A program made the translations under genes and the position numbers. A stretch of DNA of 64,000 nt from [Flavobacterium] thermophilum (GTDB lineage: Bacteria > Bacillota > Bacilli > Bacillales > Anoxybacillaceae). The stretch covers positions 2,108,001-2,172,000 of the forward strand of contig UGGS01000001.1 in the NCBI GenBank assembly GCA_900450595.1, read 5' to 3'. Positions 20,566 to 31,603 of the stretch are shown here, one piece after another; positions within the stretch are counted from its first letter, which is position 1, and each line of letters begins with the position of its first letter. The notes under the pieces are model-generated. The model did not search any database. It was not told the origin of the DNA and saw nothing but the letters and a program-made list of their open reading frames with translations.

Positions 20566-21583
20566 CGTGAATCACCTCCACCGCCACCTGCTGGCTTTGA
20601 ATGTAGTCAAGCGCCCGGGCAATTTCATCCGCCGCCCCATCGATGTGCACAAACAGCACCCCATAAGCGCCTTGATGGGTTTGCGAAATTTTCCCTTGCA
20701 AAATATTCATATCGACGGCAAATTGCCGCACGACCTGGCTGATGAGCGGCTGGCCGGCCGCCGCGCCGACAAACGTCAGCTGCGCGATCAGCCCGCTCGG
20801 ATATTGGCCAAACAAATGGGAAATCGCCTCTTCCGTCTCTTCCGGCTCGACGAGCTGCTTGACGAACCGCTTCGTGATCGGCTGCTGCGGGTTGCGGAAC
20901 ACGTGCAGCACGTCGCCTTGCTCAACGATTTTGCCGCTTTCCATCACCGCAACGCGGTCGCAAATTTTGCGGATGACGTGCATCTCATGGGTGATGAGCA
21001 CGATCGTCAGCCCGAGCCGCTTGTTGATGTCGACAAGCAGGTCCAAAATCGCATCGGTCGTCTGCGGGTCGAGCGCCGATGTCGCCTCGTCGCAAAGCAG
21101 CACTTTCGGGTTGTTGGCGAGCGCCCGGGCAATGCCGACACGCTGCTTTTGCCCGCCGCTCAACTGCGACGGATACGCCTCTTCCCGCCCCGTGAGCCCG
21201 ACGAGCTCGATCAATTCATCGACCCGTTTTTGCCGCTCCGCTTTCGGAACACCCGCAATCTCGAGCGGAAACGCAATGTTTTCCCGCACTGTGCGCGACC
21301 AAAGCAAGTTGAAATGTTGGAAAATCATCCCGATCTCTTGACGCGCCTTGCGCAGCTCCCGCCCTTTGATGCGCCCCATGTCGCGGCCGGCGACGATCAC
21401 CTTGCCGCCCGTCGGCTTCTCGAGCCCATTGAGCAAGCGGATGAGCGTACTTTTCCCCGCGCCGCTGTAGCCGATAATGCCGAAAATTTCCCCTTCGCGA
21501 ATTTCAAGCGACACATTGTCGACGGCCGTGACCGAGCCGTTAGCCGCTTGATAGATTTTTGTCACATGTTCGAGTGTAATCAT
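20555..21583 (-). CDS. metN: Methionine ABC transporter ATPase MetN
   Basis: 342-residue ATPase. Walker A GYSGAGKSTL, signature LSGGQKQRVGIARAL, Walker B VLLCDEATSALDP. A C-terminal NIL (ACT-like) domain of about 80 residues contains SQTHQGAYGVLFVHIDG and gives feedback inhibition by methionine in homologues. The ATG at 21583 (MITLEHVTKIY) follows AAGGTG. An in-frame ATG further upstream lies inside the riboswitch. Confidence 0.96.
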   Translation of the reverse strand: MITLEHVTKIYQAANGSVTAVDNVSLEIREGEIFGIIGYSGAGKSTLIRLLNGLEKPTGGKVIVAGRDMGRIKGRELRKARQEIGMIFQHFNLLWSRTVRENIAFPLEIAGVPKAERQKRVDELIELVGLTGREEAYPSQLSGGQKQRVGIARALANNPKVLLCDEATSALDPQTTDAILDLLVDINKRLGLTIVLITHEMHVIRKICDRVAVMESGKIVEQGDVLHVFRNPQQPITKRFVKQLVEPEETEEAISHLFGQYPSGLIAQLTFVGAAAGQPLISQVVRQFAVDMNILQGKISQTHQGAYGVLFVHIDGAADEIARALDYIQSQQVAVEVIHDAR

Positions 21584-21615
21584 CGTTTCACCTTCCTCCC
21601 CAAGGCGGCGGAGCG

Positions 21616-21781
21616 CAAAAAGAAAACCTTTCTGCCCGCAGAGAACAGAAAGGTATTGTGCACCATTCCGTCTCTTATCTCTCAAAGCAGGCCGCTTTGT
21701 GTGAATTGGCACCTTTTCAGCGCACGCGCTGACGGTTGCCGGGCTTCATTGGGCACATCCCTCCACCTCTCTTGATAAGAG
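21616..21781 (-). ncRNA. S-box (SAM-I) riboswitch with terminator, metN leader
   Basis: The minus strand carries the S-box signature. P1 pairs CTCTTATC with GATAAGAG at the two ends (21672-21781), followed by AGAGAGGTGGAGGGA, the core CCCAATGAAGCCCGGCAACC and a closing GCGCACGCGC-type arm. Downstream at 21616-21654 is an intrinsic terminator, stem ACCTTTCTG / CAGAAAGGT plus a T-rich tail. In this class SAM binding stabilises the aptamer and lets the terminator form, shutting off metNPQ. Confidence 0.97.
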
Positions 21782-21816
21782 CGCAACAATCGCCTATTCG
21801 ATTGATTACAGCTGTG

Positions 21817-21846
21817 ATTGTATCACCTTGTGTCGAACATTGTCAA
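21817..21846 (-). promoter_or_regulatory. Sigma-A promoter of the S-box leader and metNPQ
   Basis: Consensus TTGACA (21841-21846), 18-base spacer, TACAAT (21817-21822) on the minus strand, about 36 bases upstream of the P1 stem. Confidence 0.85.
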
Positions 21847-21854
21847 TAAAAATT

Positions 21855-22199
21855 TCACCCAACATGCCGATACGGCTTGGCCAAATGGAGGAGCGACTCA
21901 AGCAGCAACAGATGGCGAAAGCTTCCCGATACATGCACTTCGCGCAGCCGGACGAGCTGCTGCAGCTTCAGCTCGCCGCCTAAAAGCGAGCAAAGCGCTT
22001 TTTTGGAGCCGCGCACCGTCAAGACGTTCCGTTCATCAGGTTCCCTTCCGGCGGTAAGCTCCTTGCCGAGCGCCACCATGGCGGTCTCTTCCTCGCTTTC
22101 AAAGCGGACATACAGCTGCTCATCCGGCAAAATCGGCAACAAATGGCGCAACGTTTGCATCCGTTCCATAAACTGCCCTACCAACTCGCGCATTTCCAT
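21855..22199 (-). CDS. yusD: YusD-like protein of unknown function
   Basis: 114-residue soluble protein at the position of B. subtilis yusD, between metN and the thioredoxin-like yusE. The ATG at 22199 (MEMRELVGQF) has GGGGGAGGATG upstream. Its beta-rich C-terminal half (NVLTVRGSKKALCSLLGGEL) is vaguely reminiscent of SCP2-like sterol-carrier folds. That resemblance is weak and I give no function. Confidence 0.7.
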   Translation of the reverse strand: MEMRELVGQFMERMQTLRHLLPILPDEQLYVRFESEEETAMVALGKELTAGREPDERNVLTVRGSKKALCSLLGGELKLQQLVRLREVHVSGSFRHLLLLESLLHLAKPYRHVG

Positions 22200-22352
22200 T
22201 GAGCATCCTCCCCCCATCTCCTTTGTCCTTTTATTTCCATGCCGAAGGGGGGGAATCCTTTACAAAAATCTCGACAGCCGCCGTGTCGAACCAACGCCGT
22301 TTTTGTCATTTCCCAAGAAATGTGTCAAACGGCGTCAAAAAACGGCGGATCG

Positions 22353-22667
22353 TCAGCGCGGCAAACGGGCGCGGATTGCTTCGTACAAATAAGGGACCGA
22401 ATGGAACGCATACCATTTGCCGATGATCTCTCCGCCGGCGAAAAGAAGCAAGCACGGAACGCTTTCAATTTTCCACGCCGCCGCCTGCTCGGGGATGTAG
22501 TTGATGTCCGTTTCGCAAAACGGTATGTCCGGAAACAATTGTTCGACGACAACAAGCATGCGCCTCGCCAACTGGCACGTGCCGCACAGCGGGGTATACA
22601 ACGAAAGAGCGAGAAGCGGCTCCCCTTCCACCATTCGCTTAATATCGTTTCGACCGATTGTGTTCAC
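22353..22667 (-). CDS. yusE: Thioredoxin-like protein YusE
   Basis: 104-residue thioredoxin-fold protein with a CxxC active site CGTC in SLYTPLCGTCQLARRMLVVV and a cis-proline region ESVPCLLLF. The spacing fits the thioredoxin fold, but the site differs from the canonical CGPC of TrxA. No signal peptide, so cytoplasmic. Start is GTG. It overlaps yusF by four bases and follows the yus order. Confidence 0.85.
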   Translation of the reverse strand: MNTIGRNDIKRMVEGEPLLALSLYTPLCGTCQLARRMLVVVEQLFPDIPFCETDINYIPEQAAAWKIESVPCLLLFAGGEIIGKWYAFHSVPYLYEAIRARLPR

Positions 22668-23023
22668 TCGCCTCTTCCTCTCATGAACGATTCGATACGG
22701 ACGTCAAAATGGGCGCGCAGCAGCACATGCGCCAAATGCCAGATCGGGGCGGCGGCCACTTCGCGATACGCCCGGTCAATGTAAATATGCCCTGCTTCCG
22801 GAAACACCCGGCGGAACTGCCGGCGCAATTTTTCCCCCGCCTCGTCGGCATCGGCGAGCACGTACACATCCCGCCCTTCGAGTTCATCGGCCAGCTCCTC
22901 AAGGCGCGCATCGCTGATCGTGCCGTTCGTGCAAATGATGACAACCGGCTCGTTCAGCACGGCCGCCACTTTTTCCTTATCTGACCGCCCTTCCACAATA
23001 ATCACTTTTTCCACCTGTCGCAT
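22664..23023 (-). CDS. yusF: Toprim domain protein YusF
   Basis: 119-residue protein that is almost entirely a Toprim domain. It has the acidic VEGRSDK motif near the start, and VLADADEAGEKLRRQFRR supplies the DxD metal-binding motif. It resembles RNase M5-type small Toprim proteins but lacks the RNase M5 C-terminal domain. The ATG at 23023 has AGGTGGG upstream. Function unproven, possibly a nuclease. Confidence 0.83.
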   Translation of the reverse strand: MRQVEKVIIVEGRSDKEKVAAVLNEPVVIICTNGTISDARLEELADELEGRDVYVLADADEAGEKLRRQFRRVFPEAGHIYIDRAYREVAAAPIWHLAHVLLRAHFDVRIESFMRGRGE

Positions 23024-23194
23024 GTCCGACCCACCTAACGTGAATGAGGATACAATATTGTATGGCAACAGAAAAGCAACGGCCATCCGCCGTTGCCTCC
23101 TAACACCAGCCCGCCTCCCCGTCGCAGTCGACATATTTTTGATCCGGTTCAACGGTAGCGGTGACCCATTTTCAAATTCTTACATTTGTTCGCT

Positions 23195-23336
23195 TTATCC
23201 GTTTTTCCACGCTACAGCCGCAGGAAGCGGAAGGCGGCCGATGAGCTCGCCTCCCTCGTACAGTTCGATCGTGCGGCCGTTCCATTTGCCGGTGACCCGG
23301 TCCGTGACATCCAGTTGCTTCGTTTGCAGCACCATC
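23195..23336 (-). pseudogene. yusG: yusG (DUF2553-like), frameshifted
   Basis: Between yusF and gcvH, where B. subtilis has yusG, the minus strand encodes MVLQTKQLDVTDRVTGKW in one frame and, after a 1-base shift near 23280, NGRTIELYEGGELIGRLPLP and a few more residues to a TAA at 23195. The two halves join smoothly into a plausible 46-residue YusG-like protein with an AAAGGGG ribosome site. One extra A in TGGAAACGG breaks it. Either a true frameshift or a sequence error. The start choice is uncertain, since the B. subtilis protein is longer. Confidence 0.6.
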
Positions 23337-23408
23337 ACGAGCACCCCTTTTTCATCACATTCCGGTATGTATAGGGGGCCCGGTTCGAAGCGAACTTTGC
23401 AGGAACGT

Positions 23409-23792
23409 TTATCCTTCGTTGATCATCGCTTCGTATTGTTCGGCCGTCAACAAGTTGTCCACTTCGCTTAAGTCTTTCGGCTCAATAACGATCATCCATG
23501 CTTTTTCATACGGTGATTCGTTCACATATTCCGGATTGTCGTTCAACGCTTCGTTCACTTCGACGACCGTGCCGCTGATCGGCGCATACAATTCCGAGAC
23601 GGTTTTCACCGACTCAACGCTGCCGAACGGCTCGTTCGCTGTCAGTTCCGCGCCGACTTCCGGCAGCTCGACAAACACGATGTCGCCCAGCTCCGATTGG
23701 GCGAAATCGGTGATGCCGATGCGCACTTTGTCCCCTTCGACGCGCACCCACTCATGCTCTTTCGAATAACGGAGTTCTTTCGGCGTGTTCAT
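23409..23792 (-). CDS. gcvH: Glycine cleavage system H protein
   Basis: 127-residue lipoyl carrier protein. It shuttles the aminomethyl group in glycine cleavage and in Firmicutes is also the lipoyl relay protein for other complexes. The lipoylated lysine is K63 in [16 protein letters not shown]. The ATG at 23792 has GGAGGGA upstream. An ATG seven codons earlier overlaps that site. LipA, encoded in the same window, modifies it. Confidence 0.97.
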   Translation of the reverse strand: MNTPKELRYSKEHEWVRVEGDKVRIGITDFAQSELGDIVFVELPEVGAELTANEPFGSVESVKTVSELYAPISGTVVEVNEALNDNPEYVNESPYEKAWMIVIEPKDLSEVDNLLTAEQYEAMINEG

Positions 23793-23885
23793 CAAATCCC
23801 TCCAGTGCGGCAAGTTGTGTTCTTTTTCATCATAACCGATTTTTCGCCAAAACTCACTGAATTCATTTCATTTCGGCCAAATTTT

Positions 23886-24263
23886 TTATGTTTCCGTCGA
23901 AACGCGCCCGGCAAAACACGATTCGTAGTCTTGTTCGCGGAATCCGACCACGACCCGCTCGCCGTCCGTTAAAATCGGCCGCTTGACGAGCATGCCGTCC
24001 GAGGCGAGCCACGTGAGCATCTCGTCTTCCGAGGCGCCATCGAGCTTGTCTTTCAATCCGAGTTCGCGGTATTTCATGCCGCTTGTATTGAAAAATTTTT
24101 TGAGCGGCAGCCCGCTTTTTCGATGCAAGTCGGCGAGCTGTTCTTTCGTCAGCGGCTCGTCGACCAAATGCACCGTTTGCACCTCAATGCCGTGTTCATC
24201 GAGCCAACGCTTCGCCTTCCGGCACGTTCCGCATTTTGGATACCAGTAGAGCGTCAGCGCCAT
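23886..24263 (-). CDS. yusI: ArsC/Spx-family protein YusI
   Basis: 125-residue thioredoxin-fold protein of the arsenate reductase/Spx superfamily. It starts LTLYWYPKCGTCRKAKRWLDEHG with a CxxC motif and ends in the family FxRxxYE-like VVGFREQDYESCFAG. The RPILTDGERVVVGF segment is shared with ArsC. The CxxC makes it Spx/YffB-like rather than a classical arsenate reductase. The ATG at 24263 gives good spacing to GGGAGGA. Confidence 0.83.
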   Translation of the reverse strand: MALTLYWYPKCGTCRKAKRWLDEHGIEVQTVHLVDEPLTKEQLADLHRKSGLPLKKFFNTSGMKYRELGLKDKLDGASEDEMLTWLASDGMLVKRPILTDGERVVVGFREQDYESCFAGRVSTET

Positions 24264-24299
24264 CCGCATTCCTCCCTTTCATTCGACGGCTTGGAATTC

Positions 24300-24336
24300 A
24301 TGGAAAAAGAAGCACCAGGCAAACGCCTGGCACTTC
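24300..24336 (-). terminator. Terminator of fadNAE
   Basis: Minus-strand stem GTGCCAGGC / GCCTGGTGC followed by TTCTTTTTCC, directly downstream of the fadE stop codon. Confidence 0.85.
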
Positions 24337-24342
24337 CCATTA

Positions 24343-26127
24343 TCACACAATATACCGTTCCGCTTCAATGAGGGCGGCAGCCGCCTCGCGTTTTTTCGCG
24401 ATCACATTGATCGGCGTATGGCGCGTCAACCGGCGGAGAGCGGCGAGCATCATCCGCAGCGTGTCGCCTTGTTCGACGGCGACAAGTGTTTCTTTCGCAT
24501 GCGCCTCAATTTCATTGAACGCCTCTTGGCAGAAAATTTGCGTATAGAGCAATTTTTGTTTGTGTTTCTCTTCCCCGCCCGCATTAATCGCTTTTTCGGT
24601 GCGGAGAAGCGCCGATTCCATGGCGTAGATGTTGGCGACAATATCGGCGATGTTCACGAGCACTTCTTGCTCTTCCTCAATTTTCGGACCGAATTTTTGC
24701 GCCGCTAGCCCGGCGACCATCAAGGCGATTTTTTTCGCGTTGCGCACCAAATATTTCTCTTGTTCGAGCGCGCCCGTTCCCGGTTCTTCGGCCGTCATCA
24801 TCATCAGCTCTTCTTGCAGCTGCTGCGCTTTTTGGAAGAGCGGCAGCTCGCCTTTTAGCGCTTTTTTCAAATACATGCCCGGCACGAGCAGGCGGTTGAT
24901 TTCATTCGTCCCTTCAAAAATGCGGTTGATGCGCGAATCGCGGTAGGCGCGCTCAATTTCGTATTCCTGCATGAAGCCGTAGCCGCCGTGGATTTGCACG
25001 CCTTCGTCCACGATGTAATCGAGCACCTCGGTCGCGAAAAACTTGTTCAGCGAGCACTCGATCGCGTATTCGGCAATCGATTTCGCCACTTCCTTGCCGT
25101 CTTTCGCTTTTTCCCCATCGAGCAGGCCCATCCGTTCATCGAACAAGCCGACCGTGCGGTACACCGAGCTTTCCGCCGCATACAGGCGCGACGCCATCGT
25201 CGCAAATTTTTCTTGCGTCAGCGTAAACTGCGAAATCGGGCGTTTGAACTGCTGGCGTTGGTTCGCGTATTTGAGCGTGATTTCGAGCGCCCGCTTCGCG
25301 CCGCCGACCGCGCCCAGTCCGAGCTTGTAGCGGCCGATGTTTAAAATGTTGAAGGCGATGACGTGGCCTTTGCCGATTTCACCAAGGACGTTTTCTTTCG
25401 GCACCGGCACGTCTTGCAAAATGAGCGTCCGCGTCGACGAGCTTTTGATCCCCATTTTCTTTTCTTCCGGACCGGTCGAAACGCCCGGGAAGTCGCGCTC
25501 AACGATGAACGCGGTGAAATGTTCGCCGTCGACTTTTGCATAGACGACAAACACATCAGCAAAACCGGAGTTGGTGATCCATTGCTTTTCGCCGTTTAAA
25601 ATGTAATGCGTTCCTTCTGCATTCAATTTCGCCGTCGTTTTCGCGCCGAGGGCGTCCGAACCCGATCCCGGCTCCGTCAAGGCATAGGCGGCGATTTTTT
25701 CGCCAGTCGCCAACTGCGGCAAATATTTTTGCTTTTGTTCTTCCGTGCCGAACAAGACGATCGGCAGCGAGCCAATCCCGACGTGCGCCCCGTGCGAAAT
25801 GGCAAAACCGCCGGCCGGCGCCATTTTTTCCGCAATGATGGCCGAACTGACTTTATCCAGACCCAACCCGCCGTATTCTTCCGGAATGTCAGCGCTTAAC
25901 AAGCCGAGTTCGCCCGCTTTGCGAAGCAGTTTCACGGAACGGTCAAACTCATGGTTTTCCAAATGCTCCAGCTGCGGGAGCACTTCATTGTTAACATACT
26001 CTTCCGTCGTTTTGGCAATCATATGATGCTCGTCGGTGAAATCTTCCGGCGTAAACACGCGCTCGGCCGGAATGTCTTCGATTAAAAAGCTGCCGCCTTT
26101 GATCGCTTCTTCCATTGTTTTCGCCAT
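24343..26127 (-). CDS. fadE: Acyl-CoA dehydrogenase FadE
   Basis: 594-residue flavoprotein for the first step of beta-oxidation. The acyl-CoA dehydrogenase core is complete (EEYGGLGLDKVSSAIIAEKM, ALTEPGSGSDALG, GEKQWITNSGFADVFVVYAK, YGFMQEYEIERAYRDSRINRIFEGTNEIN, which holds the catalytic glutamate region). A C-terminal extension of about 150 residues is typical of the B. subtilis YusJ/FadE group. Start at 26127 follows GGAGG. Third gene of fadNAE. Confidence 0.96.
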   Translation of the reverse strand: MAKTMEEAIKGGSFLIEDIPAERVFTPEDFTDEHHMIAKTTEEYVNNEVLPQLEHLENHEFDRSVKLLRKAGELGLLSADIPEEYGGLGLDKVSSAIIAEKMAPAGGFAISHGAHVGIGSLPIVLFGTEEQKQKYLPQLATGEKIAAYALTEPGSGSDALGAKTTAKLNAEGTHYILNGEKQWITNSGFADVFVVYAKVDGEHFTAFIVERDFPGVSTGPEEKKMGIKSSSTRTLILQDVPVPKENVLGEIGKGHVIAFNILNIGRYKLGLGAVGGAKRALEITLKYANQRQQFKRPISQFTLTQEKFATMASRLYAAESSVYRTVGLFDERMGLLDGEKAKDGKEVAKSIAEYAIECSLNKFFATEVLDYIVDEGVQIHGGYGFMQEYEIERAYRDSRINRIFEGTNEINRLLVPGMYLKKALKGELPLFQKAQQLQEELMMMTAEEPGTGALEQEKYLVRNAKKIALMVAGLAAQKFGPKIEEEQEVLVNIADIVANIYAMESALLRTEKAINAGGEEKHKQKLLYTQIFCQEAFNEIEAHAKETLVAVEQGDTLRMMLAALRRLTRHTPINVIAKKREAAAALIEAERYIV

Positions 26128-26264
26128 CGTTCGTTTCCTCCCCCGAAAGATGATTGATGATCCGGGCGGCAACGCCGCCCGGGAAATAGACGTTCCATGC
26201 AGCCGGGCAAATGCGGATGCATGCCTCGCGCGAGCTGATGAAGCCCGCTCGCTGTCAGCTGCCG

Positions 26265-27437
26265 CTACAGCAGCTCAAACACGCCGGCCGCTCCCATGCC
26301 GCCGCCGATGCACATCGTCACAATGCCGAACTGGACGTTGCGGCGCCGCATTTCATGAAGCAACGACAACGTCAGCTTCGCGCCCGTGCAGCCGAGCGGG
26401 TGGCCGAGCGCAATCGCCCCGCCGTTGACATTGACGATCTCTTCGTCAAGCCCGAGCTCGCGAATGACTTGAATCGACTGGGACGCGAACGCTTCGTTCA
26501 GCTCGATCAAGCCGATGTCGGACAGCTCAAGGCCGGCGAGCTTCAACGCTTTCGGCACCGCCGCGACCGGGCCGATCCCCATCACTTCCGGCGGCACGCC
26601 GGCGACGGCAAACGAGCGGAACTTGCCAAGCGGCCTTAAACCGAGCGACTCTGCTTTTTCACGGTCCATCACCATGACCGCCGCCGCCCCGTCGCTCATT
26701 TGCGACGCGTTGCCGGCTGTGACCGTGCCGTTGGCGGCAAACGCCGGGCGCAGTTTCGCGAGCGTTTCCATATTCGTGTCCGGGCGCACGCCTTCATCTT
26801 GTGTAAAGACGACTTTCTCCTCAACGAGTTTGTTGCCTTCTACTTTGCGCACCGTCACCTCGACCGGCACGATTTCTTCATTGAATTTCCCTTCGGCAAT
26901 CGCCTTCGCGGCGCGCTGGTGGCTGCGCACCGCGAACGCGTCTTGATCTTCGCGGCTCACGCCGTATTTTTTCGCCACTTGCTCGGCCGTGTGCCCCATC
27001 GACATGTAATATTCCGGCGCCTCTTCGGCCAGGCGGGCGTTCGGGCGGACGACATGGCCCATCATTGGCACCATGCTCATCGATTCAACCCCGCCGGCAA
27101 TGACCGTATCCGAATGGCCGAGCATGACTCGTTCGGCCGCATAGGCGATCGCCTGCAGGCCGGACGAACAATACCGGTTGATCGTAATCGCCGGCACCGT
27201 GTACGGCAGCCCGGCGAGCGCCCCGATGTTGCGGGCGATGTTCAGTCCTTGCTCCGCCTCGGGCATGGCGCAGCCGATAATTAAGTCGTCGATATTCCCA
27301 TCATAGTTCCCTGCACGCTTCAACGTTTCCTTGACAACGAGCGCTCCCAAATCGTCCGGCCGCGTATGGGCGAGCGTTCCTTTTTTCGCCTTGCCGACCG
27401 GTGTGCGCGCTCCCGCGACAATGACCGCTTCTCTCAC
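26265..27437 (-). CDS. fadA: Acetyl-CoA acyltransferase (3-ketoacyl-CoA thiolase) FadA
   Basis: 390-residue thiolase that releases acetyl-CoA in the last step of beta-oxidation. The nucleophilic cysteine is in [17 protein letters not shown] near residue 90, and the second catalytic pair is [18 protein letters not shown] and [17 protein letters not shown] start. It lies between fadN and fadE as in B. subtilis. Confidence 0.96.
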   Translation of the reverse strand: MREAVIVAGARTPVGKAKKGTLAHTRPDDLGALVVKETLKRAGNYDGNIDDLIIGCAMPEAEQGLNIARNIGALAGLPYTVPAITINRYCSSGLQAIAYAAERVMLGHSDTVIAGGVESMSMVPMMGHVVRPNARLAEEAPEYYMSMGHTAEQVAKKYGVSREDQDAFAVRSHQRAAKAIAEGKFNEEIVPVEVTVRKVEGNKLVEEKVVFTQDEGVRPDTNMETLAKLRPAFAANGTVTAGNASQMSDGAAAVMVMDREKAESLGLRPLGKFRSFAVAGVPPEVMGIGPVAAVPKALKLAGLELSDIGLIELNEAFASQSIQVIRELGLDEEIVNVNGGAIALGHPLGCTGAKLTLSLLHEMRRRNVQFGIVTMCIGGGMGAAGVFELL

Positions 27438-27465
27438 GCCAGTCTCCCCCCTTGAATCCCCCGCT

Positions 27466-29853
<2,388 letters not shown>

Positions 29854-29874
29854 TTCGGTTCCCCCTCACACCAT

Positions 29875-29892
29875 TGAATGAATCATCATTCA
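29875..29892. promoter_or_regulatory. FadR (TetR-family) operator upstream of fadN
   Basis: Perfect palindrome TGAATGA-4-TCATTCA (TGAATGATGATTCATTCA on the minus strand), 22 bases upstream of the fadN start. It matches the Bacillus FadR (YsiA) operator, which is released by long-chain acyl-CoA. The site would block fadNAE in the absence of fatty acids. Confidence 0.85.
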
Positions 29893-29914
29893 TTTTTCGG
29901 CGAAAAAAATAGCC

Positions 29915-29929
29915 GTGAAAACGTTCTCT
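29915..29929. promoter_or_regulatory. Candidate cre (CcpA) site upstream of fadN
   Basis: GTGAAAACGTTCTCT fits the catabolite-responsive element WTGNAANCGNWNNCW at all but the first position and lies 23 bp from the FadR operator. Inferred only. Confidence 0.45.
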
Positions 29930-30037
29930 ATATTCAATATATAGTATGTTGGTAATTTTCGCAATATATTTGCGCACATTTTTTTTCACATCGCCGCCGT
30001 TCTTTCAATCCATACTAACAACCAGGAGGTGAAGACG

Positions 30038-30186
30038 ATGGCCCGGCTGAAAAAAATCCGTCTGAACGCGGCGTCAGCGCGGCGAGCGTGAAAGGAAACG
30101 CCGGCCCGACGGTCGAAGCCGACGGCGGCGGCAAGCGGACGAGCCAAAATCAGCAGTACAAAAAGCACAACATGCAAGGGGACTGA
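30038..30186 (+). pseudogene. yuzL: yuzL-like small protein, frameshifted in an A-run
   Basis: After a strong AGGAGGTGA ribosome site, ATG starts MARLKK. The run of seven A then leaves the reading frame, which closes at a TGA 17 codons in. One extra A would give MARLKKNPSERGVSAASVKG followed by NAGPTVEADGGGKRTSQNQQ and a tail ending in YKKHNMQGD, the expected 49-residue YuzL-type protein. B. subtilis has yuzL at this place. A homopolymer deletion or sequencing error is the likely cause. Confidence 0.72.
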
Positions 30187-30217
30187 ACGCCTAAGGGCGT
30201 CCGTCCCCTTTTTGCCT
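30174..30217. terminator. Bidirectional terminator between yuzL and fadM
   Basis: Stem AAGGGGACtgaACGCC / GGGCGTccGTCCCCTT with TTTT on the plus side and A-rich sequence on the other. It overlaps the yuzL stop codon. Confidence 0.75.
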
Positions 30218-30248
30218 GCTTGACTTTCGCGCTGCCGGGCGATGGGCG

Positions 30249-31166
30249 TCACTTACGGAACATGCCTTTGACGACGAACGCCACGTTGGCCGGGCGCTCG
30301 GCGAGCCGGCGCATAAAATAGCCGTACCAATCGGTGCCGTACGGCACGTACACGCGCATCGTATACCCTTCGCGCGCCAGCTCGACCTGGCGCTCCGGAC
30401 GAATGCCGTACAACATTTGAAATTCAAACTGGCTGTTCGGGATATTGTATTCCTTGACGAGCTGCTTCGTATATTCAATGATGGCGTCGTCATGCGTCGC
30501 CACCGCCGTGTAGTTGCCGTTTAGCATATGCTGCTTGATGATCTTTTTAAAGTTTTCGTCCACATCTTTTTTGTCTGGAAACGCCACTTCCGGCGGCTCT
30601 TTGTACGCCCCTTTGACGAGCCGCAAGTTCGGGCGGTACGGCTTCAGATCTTCAATGTCTTGCTCCGTCCGGTACAAATACGCCTGCAGGACCGTTCCGA
30701 CGTTATCGTACTCTTTTTTCAACGTTTTAAAAATGTCGAGCGTCTTTTGGCAGCGTGAATAGTCTTCCATGTCGATCGTCACGAACACGCCGCGCTCTTT
30801 CGCCGCATCCAAAATGCGGCGCATGTTGCGCATGACAAGATCATCGGAAATGTCAAGCCCCATCGACGTCATTTTCAGCGACAGTTGCGAATTCAGCTTC
30901 TCGCGGCTGATCGCGTCGATCGCCTCTAGGCAATGGTTCGCCATCTCGTTCGCTTCTTGCTCGTTATCGACAAACTCTCCCAAGTAGTCGACCGTCACGG
31001 CCAGCCCTTTTTCGTTCAGCCGGCGGATGACATGCACCGCTTCCTCGATCGTTTCGCCAGCGACAAACCTTGACGCGCCGAAGCGGAGGCCGTATCGCTT
31101 CGCCAACCGGGTCAACGTCTTATTTTTGGACAAGAACAAAAAAAAGTCGCGCATCAGCTGTTCCAC
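30249..31166 (-). CDS. fadM: Proline dehydrogenase family protein (FadM/PutB)
   Basis: 305-residue FAD-dependent proline dehydrogenase that oxidises L-proline to pyrroline-5-carboxylate at the membrane. It has the PRODH barrel motifs VTVDYLGEFV, TIDMEDYSRCQKTLDIFK, LRLVKGAYKEP, VATHD and the C-terminal MRVYVPYGTDWYGYFMRRLAERPAN with the substrate-binding YxxRRxxE. GTG start at 31166 with AAGGAGG upstream. B. subtilis yusM occupies the same position next to the fad genes. Confidence 0.93.
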   Translation of the reverse strand: MEQLMRDFFLFLSKNKTLTRLAKRYGLRFGASRFVAGETIEEAVHVIRRLNEKGLAVTVDYLGEFVDNEQEANEMANHCLEAIDAISREKLNSQLSLKMTSMGLDISDDLVMRNMRRILDAAKERGVFVTIDMEDYSRCQKTLDIFKTLKKEYDNVGTVLQAYLYRTEQDIEDLKPYRPNLRLVKGAYKEPPEVAFPDKKDVDENFKKIIKQHMLNGNYTAVATHDDAIIEYTKQLVKEYNIPNSQFEFQMLYGIRPERQVELAREGYTMRVYVPYGTDWYGYFMRRLAERPANVAFVVKGMFRK

Positions 31167-31330
31167 TGTTGCAAGCCTCCTTGTATGGAAACGCACTCAT
31201 CATCCTTATTGTACCATGTTTCCGCCCGATTGAATATGTTTTTTTCGCACGGTTTATCTTTTATATGTGAATAATTTTCCACTCACTGCACAATCTACAA
31301 GCGAACAAACCATGAAAGGAGCGAAACGCG

Positions 31331-31588
31331 ATGCAGCAACAACCGCAAATGAACCCGCAGACCGCGATGCCCGAGCCGCCGCAAATGGTGTCATCAAAAG
31401 ACGCCATGTATTTTTCCGATATGATGTCGTGGAACTTGCTCGCGGCGAAAAAGGCGCACTTTTTCGCCGCGCAATGCCGGGACCCCGAGGTGGTGCAGGC
31501 GATCGAGCGCGCCGGGCAAATGCATCAGCGCCATTACAACATGATTTTGCGTCATTTGCAAAACCCGCCGCAGCCGCCGGTGATGTGA
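31331..31588 (+). CDS. CotF-like spore coat protein, short
   Basis: 85-residue protein with a Pro/Gln-rich N-terminus followed by a helical segment SSKDAMYFSDMMSWNLLAAK and a Pro-rich tail. The pattern is that of small CotF/YusN-related coat proteins. AAAGGAG ribosome site. Cotranscribed with the next gene after 15 bases. Inferred to be made in the mother cell. No sigma-K promoter was identified with confidence. Confidence 0.7.
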   Translation: MQQQPQMNPQTAMPEPPQMVSSKDAMYFSDMMSWNLLAAKKAHFFAAQCRDPEVVQAIERAGQMHQRHYNMILRHLQNPPQPPVM

Positions 31589-31603
31589 AAGGAGGGACGC
31601 CCA

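Noticed and set aside
20258..21775. A 505-codon plus-strand open frame opposite metN
   Set aside because: It lies antisense to metP, metN and the S-box, is rich in Arg and His as expected for a GC-rich shadow frame, and has no ribosome site.
30249..31166. An additional beta-oxidation enzyme (because of the name fadM)
   Set aside because: The sequence is clearly of the proline dehydrogenase family. The name only reflects its position beside the fad genes.
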